Assembly: GCA_015055655.1 (NCBI GenBank)
Contig: SVHW01000003.1
Span: 98,513 to 162,512, forward strand
Direction of reading: 5' to 3'
Origin: Clostridiales bacterium
GTDB taxonomy: Bacteria > Bacillota > Clostridia > Christensenellales > Borkfalkiaceae
Length of the DNA stretch: 64,000 bases
Both the position numbers and the translations under genes were made by a program. How positions within the stretch are numbered: the first letter of the stretch is position 1; every line of letters starts with the position of its first letter. The notes beneath the pieces are model-generated. The model had not been told where the DNA came from. It saw nothing but the letters and a program-made list of their open reading frames with translations, and made no database searches. Shown piece after piece: positions 23,699-33,440 of the stretch.

Positions 23699-24145
23699 AT
23701 GGAAGATACCAATTTCAAACAGACGGAAGAGATTCTTTCCGAGATTTACCGCAACGCGCAGCTTGCCTTGCAATCGATTGCCAATATCCTTCCCCAAGTG
23801 GAAGACGACGAAGTGAAAAACGAGCTGTCTTATCAACACGAAGAATACGAGAAATTTTCCGCGCGCGCGGCGATGCTCGCCAAAGATAAGGGCTTGGAAT
23901 TGAAAGAGCCCAACCCCTTTAAAAAGATGATGATGTGGGGCTCGATAAAGATGAATTCTATGATGGATAATTCCCGCGCGCACATTGCGGATATGATGTT
24001 GCAAGGCACGTTGATGGGGATAACCGCCCTTAGAAAATCGCAAAGCGAAACGTGTATCGAAGGCGCAGACGATGTTTTGCAGCTTTTGGACGAGATGATT
24101 GCCGCGGAAGAACGTTTTGAAAAAAAGTGGAAGGAATATTTATAA
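23699..24145 (+). CDS. Conserved helical protein, DUF2383/ferritin-like
   Basis: A 148-aa, almost wholly helical protein. It resembles small clostridial four-helix proteins (DUF2383-like, from memory), with EILSEIYRNAQLALQSI at the start and NSRAHIADMMLQGTLMGI near residue 90. No metal-binding signature is obvious. AAGGAG precedes the ATG. Monocistronic, followed by a terminator. Function unknown. Confidence 0.55.
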   Translation: MEDTNFKQTEEILSEIYRNAQLALQSIANILPQVEDDEVKNELSYQHEEYEKFSARAAMLAKDKGLELKEPNPFKKMMMWGSIKMNSMMDNSRAHIADMMLQGTLMGITALRKSQSETCIEGADDVLQLLDEMIAAEERFEKKWKEYL

Positions 24146-24146
24146 A

Positions 24147-24212
24147 AAAAGGGAACGGCGTGCCGTTCTCTTTTTATTGGAGAAAGGGATTGCGTTTTCG
24201 CAATCCCTTTAA
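24147..24212 (+). terminator. Two tandem hairpins after the helical protein gene
   Basis: GAACGGC/GCCGTTC at 24153-24168 is followed by a T run. A second stem, AAAGGGATTGCG with its complement, lies at 24183-24210. Confidence 0.7.
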
Positions 24213-24293
24213 AATCTATTTGTATGCCAAGGCAAAATACGGATTGCGGCGAATGCTTTTGCGTTTTATCTACCTAGGGAAGTCAAGCAATTT

Positions 24294-26012
24294 TTATTCC
24301 GCCTTTGGCGACACCAGCAACGTTTTATAATCGGTGTACGTCACGAAGCCTGCCTTGCTGCCCTTGGGCTTTTTGACGAATTTGCGCTTGCAATAGTCTA
24401 CGGGAATCTTATCTCCGCCTTGCGCTTGGGAGAAATACGCGCAAAGCTGCGCGGCGTAAACAAGCGTTTCATCGCGTACCTGCCCCCCTTCCGTAAGGAT
24501 AATTACGTGAGAAGAGTGGTATTTTTGCACGTGCAACCATATGTCGTCGGGAGAGGCGAGTTTTAGCAACCGTTCGTTTTGTAAATTGTTTCTTCCTACG
24601 AGGATTTTTTTGCCGTCGTGCTCGTATTCCCTAAAAGGCACGGGGGTGTCCTTTTTATTCTTTTTCAGCGTTTGTTTGGGTGCGCGGATAAGCCCTGCGT
24701 CCAAAAGCTCCGTTTCGATTTCCTTCAAATCGTCGTCCGTATCGGCAAGATGGATAGACGAGGCGATGCTCTCGGCGTAAGAAAGTTCGTTTTCGTCGGC
24801 GGCGAGCATTGGCAATAAAATTTCCTTCGCGCGCTTTTGTTTGTTGTACGCCTTAAAATATTTTTGCGCGTTTTTGGCGGGAGAGAGAAGGGGGTCGAGT
24901 TCGATTTTCAGCGTCTTTCCCGTTTCGTCGTACCAGTTGGTCACTTCGATAAAACGCATCCCCTTTTCCATTGCGTATAAATTTGCCGTCAACAGTTCCC
25001 CTTTGATGCGATTGTCGTCTGCTTTTTCCGCTTCGCGTAATTTTTCCGCGGTGTCTTGCAGGCGTTTCGTCGTCTTTTTTATCAGCGTTTTTACGCCGCT
25101 TTCCAAGCGCCGTTTTTTATCGTCAAAGCCCTTTTTCGTTTCCCTTTTGGTGTAAAATTCGTCTTGCGCTTTGCATAAAGACGGCATTGCCACGCCCCCG
25201 TCAATCGGGAAGGCGAAAAAATCGCAAATCACGCCGTTGTCGATACGCAGGTGGGGGTTGGACGGTTCGTGTAAACAAAATTCGCCGATGAACGTCCAAA
25301 GCGGTGCGTTTGCCGACGGGGATAGACAGCGCATAACGCCCCCGTTGGCTTTTTCTGCGCGCAAAACGAGTTGTCTTGCCGTAGGCAAGGCTAAGCCGAA
25401 GACGTTGTCGAAGACGAACTTTGCCAAGCTTTCTCCGTCGACGCCGTCCGCGCGATTTTGCATAAAGTTTTTCAATCTGTCCAAGATAGCCGCGCTGTCA
25501 AAAGGCGAAACTTTATCCTGCGGCGTAGGGTATGCGTATTTTGCGCCCGCAAACAAAATGCGGTGCGTTTCGTCCACGAGAGAGGTCGTTTTCAGCGCGC
25601 CAAGCACGACGCCTTTCTCCACCAAGACGACGTTGGAATATTTCCCCATCAACTCGCAAACGAGGGTACGGTTCACCTGTGAAAAATCGCTGCTGCAATG
25701 CAAATCTATTTCGACGATGCGTTCGAATTCGTGTTGGCGAACCGCCAAAATTTCCGCGTTTTGCAAATGCTTGCGAAGGAGCATACAGAAATTGGGCGCT
25801 GCGGCAAGCGGTTCTTTTTCCGTTGCCGACAAACAAACGCGCGCGTTGGAGGCGTTTGCGCTGATAATCAGTTTCACCGTGCTTTTTCCGGTGTATATTA
25901 TAAAGGTGAGTTCGTCTTTATTCACCTGAGAGATGCGGTTGATTTTGCCGCCGACAAGCAGAGCGTTCAGCTCGGTTACGCTACGGCGGATATGAAAAGC
26001 GTCTTGCGGCAT
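24294..26012 (-). CDS. rqcH: Ribosome quality control protein RqcH (NFACT/Rqc2 family)
   Basis: A 572-aa protein with NFACT-N (residues 1-~200, CELMGKYSNVVLV), helix-hairpin-helix and coiled-coil regions, and a C-terminal NFACT-R domain with SPDDIWLHVQKYHSSHVII. RqcH binds stalled 50S subunits and recruits Ala-tRNA to add C-terminal alanine tails. Where Bacillus RqcH has the essential Asp-Arg pair this protein appears to read Glu-Arg (FERIVEI). The start at 26012 follows AAAGGAGGG. The frame remains open through tig on the other strand, but that extension is non-coding. It diverges from tig. Confidence 0.9.
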   Translation of the reverse strand: MPQDAFHIRRSVTELNALLVGGKINRISQVNKDELTFIIYTGKSTVKLIISANASNARVCLSATEKEPLAAAPNFCMLLRKHLQNAEILAVRQHEFERIVEIDLHCSSDFSQVNRTLVCELMGKYSNVVLVEKGVVLGALKTTSLVDETHRILFAGAKYAYPTPQDKVSPFDSAAILDRLKNFMQNRADGVDGESLAKFVFDNVFGLALPTARQLVLRAEKANGGVMRCLSPSANAPLWTFIGEFCLHEPSNPHLRIDNGVICDFFAFPIDGGVAMPSLCKAQDEFYTKRETKKGFDDKKRRLESGVKTLIKKTTKRLQDTAEKLREAEKADDNRIKGELLTANLYAMEKGMRFIEVTNWYDETGKTLKIELDPLLSPAKNAQKYFKAYNKQKRAKEILLPMLAADENELSYAESIASSIHLADTDDDLKEIETELLDAGLIRAPKQTLKKNKKDTPVPFREYEHDGKKILVGRNNLQNERLLKLASPDDIWLHVQKYHSSHVIILTEGGQVRDETLVYAAQLCAYFSQAQGGDKIPVDYCKRKFVKKPKGSKAGFVTYTDYKTLLVSPKAE

Positions 26013-26261
26013 ATAGCCCTCCTTTACGGCGAAAAACCCCGTTTTGCCTTTTGCGAAGATTGTCGAAAAGGGAGAAAAGCGAGATTCTTTTTTTAAATTA
26101 TACCCTAAAAATCGTAAATTGTAAATAAAAACAGGGGAAAAACGCTTTATTTTCTTGGATAAATATGATAAAATGTAAAGGCAAAATAGAAAACGTAGTT
26201 TTCCACTTGCAAAAAACGACAAAAAATAAAAATAGCAATATAATAGCAGGAGAAAAGTATT

Positions 26262-27557
26262 ATGAAGTACACCACCAAAGCCAGCGAAAAGAGCACGGTA
26301 AAAATCACGCTTAAATTTGACGCGGAAGAATTCAAAGCGGCGCAAACGCAAGCGTATCTTAAAACGAGAAACAAGTTCAGCGTGAACGGTTTCCGTAAAG
26401 GCAAAGCGCCCAAAAACGTTATTGAAAACGTATACGGCAAAGGCGTATTTTACGAAGACGCGCTCAATATCCTCTTTGGGGATAACTATGGCACGGTAAT
26501 CGATAAATGCGAAAAGAAATTCACGGTAGTAGGCGACCCTGACGTATCCGTGGAAGATTTTTCCGAAGAAGGCGTAACGCTCGTTGCGGTTGTGCCCGTA
26601 AAACCGGAGGTAAAAATTTCCGCGTACAAGGGTATGAAAATTAAAGAATTCGCGTATACTGTTAAGGACGAAGAAGTGGAAGAAGAAATCAACCGCTTGC
26701 TTGACAGAAACGCGCGCAAAGTGCCCGTGGAAGGCAGAGCAGCGCAAAACGGCGACATCGCGAATATCGATTTCGTGGGCAGCGTTGACGGCGTAAAATT
26801 CGACGGAGGCGAAGCGGAAGGATTTGATTTGACGCTTGGCAGCGGTCAATTTATCCCCGGTTTTGAAGAACAAGTCGTGGGTATGAACGTTGGCGAGAAA
26901 AAAGACGTAAACGTTACCTTCCCCGAAAACTATCAAGCGGAAGAGCTGAAAGGCAAAGCCGCTGTATTTGCCGTTACGCTCAACGCGTTGCAAGCAAAAG
27001 AATTGCCTGAACTCACCGACGAATTTATCAAAGACGCGACGGGCAGCGACAGCGTAGACGCGTACAAAGCGAAGACGACGGAAAGATTGCAACAACAAGC
27101 GGATAGAAGAGCGAACGACGCCACCGAAAACAGCATTTTGGAAGCCATCGCGGCGAATACGGAAGTGGAAATTCCCCAAGCGATGATTGATAGAGAAATC
27201 GATTCCCTTATGCAAAAATTCGAATATCAATTGATGTACCAAGGCTTGAAACTTGCCGATTATCTCGATTTCTTGAAAGTGACGGAAGCGGATTTTAGAA
27301 AGAACTACGAAGAACAAGCAAAGAAGAACGTAACGAGCCAACTTATCATTTCGCAAATTATCAAAGACGAAGCGATTGAGGCGACGGAAGAAGAAGTAGA
27401 CGCGAAAATCGCAGAACAAGCGAAATCGGTGGAAAAAGACGCGGCGGAATACAAGAAAGGTATGGACCCTCGTCAATTCGATTATATCCGCAACGATATT
27501 ATCATCACGAAGCTCTTCGATTTCTTGAAAGCGAACAACGAAATGTATAAAGACTAA
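26262..27557 (+). CDS. tig: Trigger factor
   Basis: A 431-aa chaperone. It has the ribosome-binding signature GFRKGKAPKNV near residue 44, an FKBP-type PPIase domain (~150-245, GDIANIDFVGSVDG to FPENY) and a helical C-terminal arm domain. It binds nascent chains at the ribosomal exit. AGGAGAAAAGT precedes the ATG. Upstream of clpP and clpX in the conserved tig-clpP-clpX order. Confidence 0.96.
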   Translation: MKYTTKASEKSTVKITLKFDAEEFKAAQTQAYLKTRNKFSVNGFRKGKAPKNVIENVYGKGVFYEDALNILFGDNYGTVIDKCEKKFTVVGDPDVSVEDFSEEGVTLVAVVPVKPEVKISAYKGMKIKEFAYTVKDEEVEEEINRLLDRNARKVPVEGRAAQNGDIANIDFVGSVDGVKFDGGEAEGFDLTLGSGQFIPGFEEQVVGMNVGEKKDVNVTFPENYQAEELKGKAAVFAVTLNALQAKELPELTDEFIKDATGSDSVDAYKAKTTERLQQQADRRANDATENSILEAIAANTEVEIPQAMIDREIDSLMQKFEYQLMYQGLKLADYLDFLKVTEADFRKNYEEQAKKNVTSQLIISQIIKDEAIEATEEEVDAKIAEQAKSVEKDAAEYKKGMDPRQFDYIRNDIIITKLFDFLKANNEMYKD

Positions 27558-27605
27558 TCAAGGGAAGTTTTTGCGTAACCGCAAAAGGAAAAAAGGAAAG
27601 AAACT

Positions 27606-28199
27606 ATGGAAACGAAAAACGTATTGGTTCCCTACGTCGTTGAACGCACCTCTTCGGGCGAACGCACGTACGACTTATATTCGAGATTGCTCGATGACAG
27701 AATTATCTTTTTAAGCGGTGAAATCAACGACGCCGTGGCAAACACCGTCGTTGCGCAGCTTATCTATCTCGAAGGGAAAGACCCTACGAAAGATATCAGT
27801 TTATATATCAATTCCCCCGGCGGTTCGGTGTCGGCAGGTATGGCAATTTACGATACGATGAACTATATCAAATGCGACGTATCCACCATTTGTATCGGCT
27901 TGGCCGCGTCCATGGGTGCGTTTCTTTTATCCAGCGGCGCGCGCGGCAAACGTTATGCGTTGCCCAATTCCGAGATAATGATTCATCAACCCCTCGGCGG
28001 CGCGCAAGGGCAAGCAAGCGATATTAAAATTCAGGCGGAACACATCCTCCGCACGAAGGCGAAACTCAATAGAATCCTTGCGGAAAATACGGGCAGAGAT
28101 ATCGCTACGATTGAACGGGATACTGACAGAGATAACTATATGTCGGCGGAAGAGGCGCGCGCATACGGTTTGATTGACAGAGTGTTCGTTAGAAGATAA
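27606..28199 (+). CDS. clpP: ATP-dependent Clp protease proteolytic subunit
   Basis: A 197-aa serine peptidase with catalytic Ser in [11 protein letters not shown] near residue 98, His in IMIHQPLGG near 123 and Asp in [11 protein letters not shown] near 172. It forms the 14-subunit chamber fed by ClpX. AAGGAAAG precedes the ATG. It is 48 nt after tig with only a weak hairpin between, so cotranscription is likely. Confidence 0.97.
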   Translation: METKNVLVPYVVERTSSGERTYDLYSRLLDDRIIFLSGEINDAVANTVVAQLIYLEGKDPTKDISLYINSPGGSVSAGMAIYDTMNYIKCDVSTICIGLAASMGAFLLSSGARGKRYALPNSEIMIHQPLGGAQGQASDIKIQAEHILRTKAKLNRILAENTGRDIATIERDTDRDNYMSAEEARAYGLIDRVFVRR

Positions 28200-28226
28200 C
28201 GCCTTGATAAAAGCATAGCATTACGA

Positions 28227-28271
28227 ACGCGCAAAGCCTCCTTTTTCGGCGGTTTTGCGCGCTATCTTTTT
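28227..28271 (+). terminator. Hairpin after clpP
   Basis: GCGCAAA-GCC pairs with GGC-(GG)-TTTGCGC, followed by CTATCTTTTT, 30-70 nt after the clpP stop. Confidence 0.65.
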
Positions 28272-28389
28272 GGTTTTGTACACCGTTTTAAAAAACGGGG
28301 ATTAAACCCCTGACAATCGGGGTATAAATAACTGACTTACGCGGCACAGCCGCGTGGCGTTGTAAAGATTGATTACGGAGTTAACAGCA

Positions 28390-29628
28390 ATGGCAAATAA
28401 AAATCAACATTGTTCTTTTTGCGGAAAACCCAAAGAAGAAACCCGTCGTTTAATCACGGGCCCTGACGGCGCGTGTATTTGTGACGAGTGCGTAGAAATT
28501 TGCAAATCTATGGTGGAAGAATGGGAAAACGACAAAGAAGAGCAAAAGGACGTTCCCTTAAAAAAGCCGGCGGAAATTAAGGCGGAACTTGACAAATATA
28601 TCGTTGGGCAAGACAAGGCAAAACGCGTGCTTTCCGTCGCCGTATATAACCATTATAAGCGTATCAACGCGCTTTCCGGGGCGAAAAAGGAAGACGACGG
28701 CGTAGAGATTGAAAAGAGCAACGTGCTTTTATTAGGCCCTACGGGCAGCGGCAAAACGTTGCTTGCAAAAACGCTTGCGAAAATACTCAACGTGCCGTTT
28801 GCAACGGCGGACGCCACGACGCTTACCGAAGCGGGCTACGTAGGCGAAGACGTAGAGAATATTTTGTTAAAGCTGATTCAAAACGCCGATTACGACGTGG
28901 AACGCGCGGGACGCGGCATTATCTATATCGACGAAATTGATAAAATTTCCAGAAAGAGCGAAAACGTATCGATTACGCGCGACGTTTCTGGGGAAGGCGT
29001 GCAACAAGCGCTGCTTAAAATTATTGAAAGCACGACGGCGAGCGTTCCTCCGCAGGGCGGCAGAAAGCATCCCAACCAAGAGTGTTTGCGTATCGACACG
29101 ACGAATATTCTCTTTATTTGCGGCGGCGCGTTCGTAGGGCTTGATAAAATCGTATCTTCGAGAAAAGACGATACGACGCTCGGGTTTGGCGGCAAGGTAC
29201 GTTTGGGGGCAAACGAAGTGGATTACAGCGTGCTTGACGACGTAAAACCGCAGGATTTGACGAAATTTGGGTTGATTCCCGAATTCGTGGGAAGATTGCC
29301 TATCGTCGTCAATTTAGACCCTCTTGGCGAGGACGCGTTGGTGAAAATTCTCACCGAACCGAAGAACGCGATAATCAAGCAGTATCAAAAGTTGATTGGT
29401 TTTGACGGCGTGAAATTGACGGTGGAAGAGGACGCGGTGCGAGAGATTGCGCAAACGGCTATCCGTTTGAAAACGGGCGCGCGCGGCTTGCGTACGATTA
29501 TTGAAAGCGTGATGACGGAAGTGATGTATAAAATTCCTTCTGAAGAGAACGTGGAAGAAGTGGTTATCACCAAAGAGTGTTTAACCAACGGCGTTTCCCC
29601 TCGGCTTATCTATAAACAAACGGCATAA
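28390..29628 (+). CDS. clpX: ClpX, ATP-dependent unfoldase of the Clp protease
   Basis: A 412-aa AAA+ protein. Its N-terminal zinc domain has CSFCGK and CICDEC. Walker A is GPTGSGKT near residue 120, the GYVG pore loop lies in [10 protein letters not shown], and LGF in DTTLGFGG is the ClpP-docking loop. The ATG at 28390 with GGAG upstream matches the family N-terminus [13 protein letters not shown]. Confidence 0.97.
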   Translation: MANKNQHCSFCGKPKEETRRLITGPDGACICDECVEICKSMVEEWENDKEEQKDVPLKKPAEIKAELDKYIVGQDKAKRVLSVAVYNHYKRINALSGAKKEDDGVEIEKSNVLLLGPTGSGKTLLAKTLAKILNVPFATADATTLTEAGYVGEDVENILLKLIQNADYDVERAGRGIIYIDEIDKISRKSENVSITRDVSGEGVQQALLKIIESTTASVPPQGGRKHPNQECLRIDTTNILFICGGAFVGLDKIVSSRKDDTTLGFGGKVRLGANEVDYSVLDDVKPQDLTKFGLIPEFVGRLPIVVNLDPLGEDALVKILTEPKNAIIKQYQKLIGFDGVKLTVEEDAVREIAQTAIRLKTGARGLRTIIESVMTEVMYKIPSEENVEEVVITKECLTNGVSPRLIYKQTA

Positions 29629-29630
29629 CG

Positions 29631-29664
29631 AAAAAACACGGCGAAATTCGCCGTGTTTTCTTTT
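29631..29664. terminator. Terminator between clpX and RNase G
   Basis: A 13-bp stem, AAAACACGGCGAA with its complement, with T runs on the plus side and A runs on the other. Confidence 0.8.
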
Positions 29665-29667
29665 CTG

Positions 29668-29718
29668 TTTCAACGCGTACCTGGGTGCGCGTTTTTATTT
29701 TCAACGCATACCTGTATC
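29668..29718 (-). repeat. Paired direct repeat, locus 2 (CAGGTACGCGTTGAAA units)
   Basis: On the minus strand CAGGTATGCGTTGAAAA and CAGGTACGCGTTGAAAC lie 31 nt apart, immediately after the RNase G gene, matching the pair after the EamA gene at ~20.7 kb. Confidence 0.65.
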
Positions 29719-31227
29719 CTAGTATTTTAATAACTGCGCCCTGTCCGGCAGATTGGGAAAAGCGTCCTTTTCCCCACGGATAGTGAAGTAATCTTCCGGA
29801 TACGTCTTATGCGGCACGAAATACAGCCGCTTGTTTTTCCATCGCCCGACGAGCTCTTTGGCGAACGTTTTTTTCTGCACGATTTTTTGGTAGATATTCT
29901 CGTTTAATTCGATAAGGGCTGCTTCGTGGCCGTCGGCGAAACAATCGAGAAGGTCTGCGCGGAGCCTTGTAAGCACGAAGATGTCTTCGTGGACGTAGCC
30001 GATGCCCGCGCAATGGGAACAGCCCTTTACCATAAAAGATAATACGGGCAACCCGACTTGCTTTCTCGTAAATTGCGTAATGCAAAATTCGCTCATCGGC
30101 AAGATTTTGCATTTTGCCCTATCGGCGGCAAGGTAAGATTCCAGCGTTTGGGTGACGGCGTCGCGGTGGGATTCTTCCACCATATCGATAAAGTCGACGA
30201 CGACGATGCCGCCGATGTTGCGCAGGCGCACTTGCCGTGCGATTTCCTTTGCCGCTTCCAAATTGACGGAAAAGACGGTGTCTTCCAAATTGTCCTTCCC
30301 GATATAGCTGCCCGTATTGACGTCGATAACCGTCATCGCTTCCGTATGGTCAATGACGAGATAGCCGCCGTTATGCAGCGGTACGCGCGGGTTCACGGCT
30401 TCGTATACGAGTGGGGAGATGCCGTATTGTCGCATCATTGACCTATCCCCGTTATGTTTTATCAAATTTTCCTCGGGGATGTCGTCACGCAAACGAATTA
30501 GCGCGCGGAGTTTTTGATACAGTTCCTCGTCGCCTACGTAAATGGATACGTCGTCGCCAAACGTATCGCGCAGGGTACGCACGGGGAGTTCTTCGTCTTG
30601 GTACAATACCGTGCCAACGGGCGCGTTTTCTGCGCGACGGCACATTTCCGCGTATAATTTTTTCAAATAGTTGGCTTCTTTTTGCAATTGTTGTTGGGTG
30701 GCGTACGGCGCTTGCGTACGGATGATAAAGCCTTCGTTCGTATTGCCCTCGCGCATTGCGTCGGCGATTTTCAGCAGCGTTTCGCGTTGCGTATCGTCCG
30801 TGATTTTACGGGAGATGCCCAAAAAATCGGTGCGAGGAAGATAGATAAGCCGTCTGCCGACGAAAGAGAGATGCGTCGTCACCTTTGCGCCTTTATTGCC
30901 GCGCGGCGGTTTCGTTACTTGTACGATAAGTTCGTCCCCGATTTGCAAAGACAGGGGCTTTGTGTTGGTGGAAACGGGTGTGCCGTCGTATTTCGTGTAG
31001 TCGGTGTACGTTTCCTCCATCGAGAGATAGCAGTTTTTTTCCAACCCGCAGGAAATAAACGCGGCGTTCATCCCCGAAAGCACGTTGGTAACGACGCCTT
31101 TGTATACGTTGCCTACGACGTCGCCGTTTTCCTCCATTTCCACGGCGAATTCCGCCAAGTTTCCGTCTTCCAAAAGCGCGGCGAATTGTTGTCCGCAATA
31201 GCGGTCGAAAAACCATTGTTTTTTCAT
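29719..31227 (-). CDS. rng: Ribonuclease E/G family endoribonuclease
   Basis: A 502-aa RNase G-type protein: N-terminal S1 domain (~37-125, VGNVYKGVVTNVLSGMNAAF), 5'-sensor region, catalytic Asp in TVIDVNTGSY near residue 302 and VVDFIDM near 346, and a Zn-link-like CSHCAGIG near 410. It lacks the long C-terminal scaffold of RNase E. It cleaves AU-rich single-stranded RNA, preferring 5'-monophosphate ends. AAAAGGAACTGC precedes the ATG. Confidence 0.93.
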   Translation of the reverse strand: MKKQWFFDRYCGQQFAALLEDGNLAEFAVEMEENGDVVGNVYKGVVTNVLSGMNAAFISCGLEKNCYLSMEETYTDYTKYDGTPVSTNTKPLSLQIGDELIVQVTKPPRGNKGAKVTTHLSFVGRRLIYLPRTDFLGISRKITDDTQRETLLKIADAMREGNTNEGFIIRTQAPYATQQQLQKEANYLKKLYAEMCRRAENAPVGTVLYQDEELPVRTLRDTFGDDVSIYVGDEELYQKLRALIRLRDDIPEENLIKHNGDRSMMRQYGISPLVYEAVNPRVPLHNGGYLVIDHTEAMTVIDVNTGSYIGKDNLEDTVFSVNLEAAKEIARQVRLRNIGGIVVVDFIDMVEESHRDAVTQTLESYLAADRAKCKILPMSEFCITQFTRKQVGLPVLSFMVKGCSHCAGIGYVHEDIFVLTRLRADLLDCFADGHEAALIELNENIYQKIVQKKTFAKELVGRWKNKRLYFVPHKTYPEDYFTIRGEKDAFPNLPDRAQLLKY

Positions 31228-31364
31228 TTGCAGTTCCTTTTAAGCGTATTGGTTGCCGCATAACGAAACACTTTTCGCCCGAGCCGTGCGGTCTAAATCG
31301 TACCGTATAAGTATAACACAAACCTGCCTTTATGGCAAGGGTTTTATGCAAAAGCGTTTGATTT

Positions 31365-32333
31365 TTATAAAAAATCCCCCGTTTCACGTGCGTATAACGT
31401 TGCCAAAGTGTCGTAAGGGCTTTGGGCGCGTTGAAAATATTGTGAGAGTTCGTTTTGCGGCAGTTCAAAACGCTTGCGTTCATCGTCGTCGTACACTTCT
31501 AACACGAGATAGTACCCGGGCGTGACGTAGCGCAATACGTCTTTTATCGGGCAGTGTACGGATACGGCGACGCGGCGCAGTTCCACGCCGTTTTTCAAGG
31601 CATCCTTGCAGGAAAAATCGATTTTTTCATACGCGGCGGGCGCGTTTTTATTGCCAAGCGCGCCAACGAAAATAAACAGGGAGAAAGGCAGCAAGGAAAG
31701 GTTGGGCTCTCTACGAAGTAGCGTGCCGAAAAACAGCAACAAAACGGCGGCGGCAAGGACGATGGAAACAAGGGTGGTGATACGCGCTGCGATGCGTTGC
31801 GCTTTCGCCGCGTCGGCGTGGCGGTTGAGTAGCCGTCTTGTCAGCGCGCAGCGCAAAATTCTGCCGCCGTCTAACGGGTAAGCAGGCAAAAAATTAACGA
31901 TTGCGATTGCGAGAGAAGTATAGCAAGCGGTGTCCGTAAACGCGTATGTATCGGGGGTAAACCACCAAATAGCGGCAAAAAACGCCGCTGTAAACAGGTT
32001 GCAAAGCGGCCCGTATAACGCGATGACCAATTCGTCTTTGAAGGATACGCCACGCAAGTCCCCGTCGATAACCGCGCCAAACGGCATCAATACGATTTTG
32101 TTGAGTTTATATCCAAGTTTTGCCGCGGCAAAGGCGTGGGCGCACTCGTGCTGGACGGCGACGAGGCAGCTCATTAAAAAGAGAAATAGCTCCCCTTTAA
32201 AACAATACCATACGCCGACGAGAAGGAACAACGGGTGGATGCGAAAAAGGGCGCGCTTTTCCCTTTTCTCCGATTTTTTTCGTTGAAAAAAGCGACAGGA
32301 ATTCTGTCGCTTCGTTTCTTTACGTACGCGCAT
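31365..32333 (-). CDS. spoIVFB: SpoIVFB-like site-2 intramembrane metalloprotease (M50)
   Basis: A 322-aa membrane protein with the zinc motif HECAH near residue 63 and the third ligand in NFLPAYPLDGGRI near 147, separated by hydrophobic helices. This is the M50B architecture of SpoIVFB, which cleaves pro-sigma-K in the mother cell. The N-terminal ~30 residues are very basic, and the C-terminal ~100 residues are soluble and may be CBS-like. One nucleotide separates it from the upstream gene's stop, forming a two-gene operon with the SpoIVFA-like partner. Confidence 0.82.
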   Translation of the reverse strand: MRVRKETKRQNSCRFFQRKKSEKREKRALFRIHPLFLLVGVWYCFKGELFLFLMSCLVAVQHECAHAFAAAKLGYKLNKIVLMPFGAVIDGDLRGVSFKDELVIALYGPLCNLFTAAFFAAIWWFTPDTYAFTDTACYTSLAIAIVNFLPAYPLDGGRILRCALTRRLLNRHADAAKAQRIAARITTLVSIVLAAAVLLLFFGTLLRREPNLSLLPFSLFIFVGALGNKNAPAAYEKIDFSCKDALKNGVELRRVAVSVHCPIKDVLRYVTPGYYLVLEVYDDDERKRFELPQNELSQYFQRAQSPYDTLATLYARETGDFL

Positions 32334-32334
32334 A

Positions 32335-33273
32335 TCAGCCCTGCGTTACCCAAACGAGATTGTTTTCTTCCGTGACTTGAAAACAGCTTAACAGCTCTTC
32401 GTTGGAATACATAGTCACCTGCACTTGCGTTTCCCCGTCGCTGTATCCCACGGGGACGTTGGATTTCACTTCGTCGCCAACGGCGTAATATACTTGGCTC
32501 AATCCGTCGATTACCCCCGTAAACGTATCGGAGTGCCCGATTTTTACCGAGTACGTGCCGTTGTCCGTCAAAAGCACTTCGCGCACCGTGCCGTCAACGG
32601 CGGGATAGACGCAGCACTCTTTTTGGAAAGAGAGCACGCCCGTTTGCGACAGCGTCATTTCTACGTCCGTGAAATCGCTCACCACGCCGTTAAGGGTAAA
32701 ATCGCTATACACGCGCGTGTCGGCAGGTGCTTCCGTGGCAGGCGTGGACGAGAGCGAACGGAAGAAGGTGTTGACGGCGCTGTTCGGGACGAAGACGTTG
32801 GTGAGAAAAATACCGCCGCAGAGCGCGCAGGCAAGCGCGAATTCTACGCCGAGCACTCTACGCAATTTCTTTTCCGATTTGCTTGTAGGCGGGTAGGGTT
32901 GCACGTTGTCCGTTGCGGCGTTTTGCGAAAAATCTTCGGGCATATCGTCGTAGAAAGGCCGTTCGTTTTCGTTGTAAAGGCGGATGGTGTCGATGCGTTC
33001 GGGATAGTCTTCAAAGCGCACGTCGCCGTTGCTGTTGACGCCTTCGGCGAAAAGGTCGGCGTCGGCCGTAATTTTGGGCGCGCCGTTTTCAAACAGTTTG
33101 TCGTTGACTTGCGCGATAACGCTGTCTTTCAAATCCGGCGTTTTCGGCTCGTTAGGGTAGAAAGGCGGTTGCGATTTTCGTTTATTTTTGCCTTTTTTAT
33201 TGCGCACCACGTTGATGGTGGATACGGGAATTTCCAACATTTCTGCGTATTCGATTTCTTCGTTCATAAGCAT
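32335..33273 (-). CDS. SpoIVFA-like membrane protein with degenerate M23 domain
   Basis: A 312-aa protein with a long cytoplasmic N-terminal region (~1-135), one membrane helix near 140-163 (VEFALACALCGGIFLTNVF) and a C-terminal extracytoplasmic domain. That domain resembles a LytM/M23 fold without its zinc residues (CVYPAVDGTVREVL, VKIGHSDTFTGVIDGLSQVY). SpoIVFA has this plan and holds SpoIVFB inactive until the forespore signal arrives. Position directly upstream of the SpoIVFB-like gene supports this. AAGGAGAACT precedes the first ATG; a second ATG two codons on is possible. Confidence 0.72.
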   Translation of the reverse strand: MLMNEEIEYAEMLEIPVSTINVVRNKKGKNKRKSQPPFYPNEPKTPDLKDSVIAQVNDKLFENGAPKITADADLFAEGVNSNGDVRFEDYPERIDTIRLYNENERPFYDDMPEDFSQNAATDNVQPYPPTSKSEKKLRRVLGVEFALACALCGGIFLTNVFVPNSAVNTFFRSLSSTPATEAPADTRVYSDFTLNGVVSDFTDVEMTLSQTGVLSFQKECCVYPAVDGTVREVLLTDNGTYSVKIGHSDTFTGVIDGLSQVYYAVGDEVKSNVPVGYSDGETQVQVTMYSNEELLSCFQVTEENNLVWVTQG

Positions 33274-33306
33274 AGTTCTCCTTGCCGTTGTTTTTATCTC
33301 TATTGT

Positions 33307-33335
33307 AGTGTATGACGCGGCAATAAAAAATAGAA
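33307..33335 (-). promoter_or_regulatory. Candidate sigma-E promoter of the spoIVFA/FB-like operon
   Basis: On the minus strand CATACACT exactly matches the Bacillus sigma-E -10 consensus (CATACAMT). It lies 14 nt after TTCTATT, a partial match to the -35 consensus. The Bacillus spoIVF operon is sigma-E dependent. Confidence 0.5.
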
Positions 33336-33395
33336 CGAAAACGAAGGGGAATATTTTTGTCGATTTTGTCGATTTTGTCGATTGCGTACATAAAT

Positions 33396-33436
33396 AAACG
33401 CGCCGCGATTGGGCAGAAACCCGTCGCGGCGCGCAC
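33396..33436 (-). terminator. Terminator of the SSB-like gene
   Basis: A 10-bp GC stem, CGCGCCGCGA with its complement, containing a nested GGG/CCC loop stem, directly after the stop at 33441. Confidence 0.7.
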
Positions 33437-33440
33437 AGTT

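Noticed and set aside
26013..27476. Long minus-strand open frame continuing from rqcH through tig
   Set aside because: It is the antisense of tig, lacks a ribosome site, and rqcH has a proper start at 26012 with the family N-terminus.
31377..31396. GTTTCACGTG, half of a parS site
   Set aside because: Only the left half and centre match; it is within the coding end of the M50 protease gene.
33350..33385. Triple 9-bp repeat TTTTGTCGA
   Set aside because: Too short and AT-biased to call a functional repeat; no partner found.
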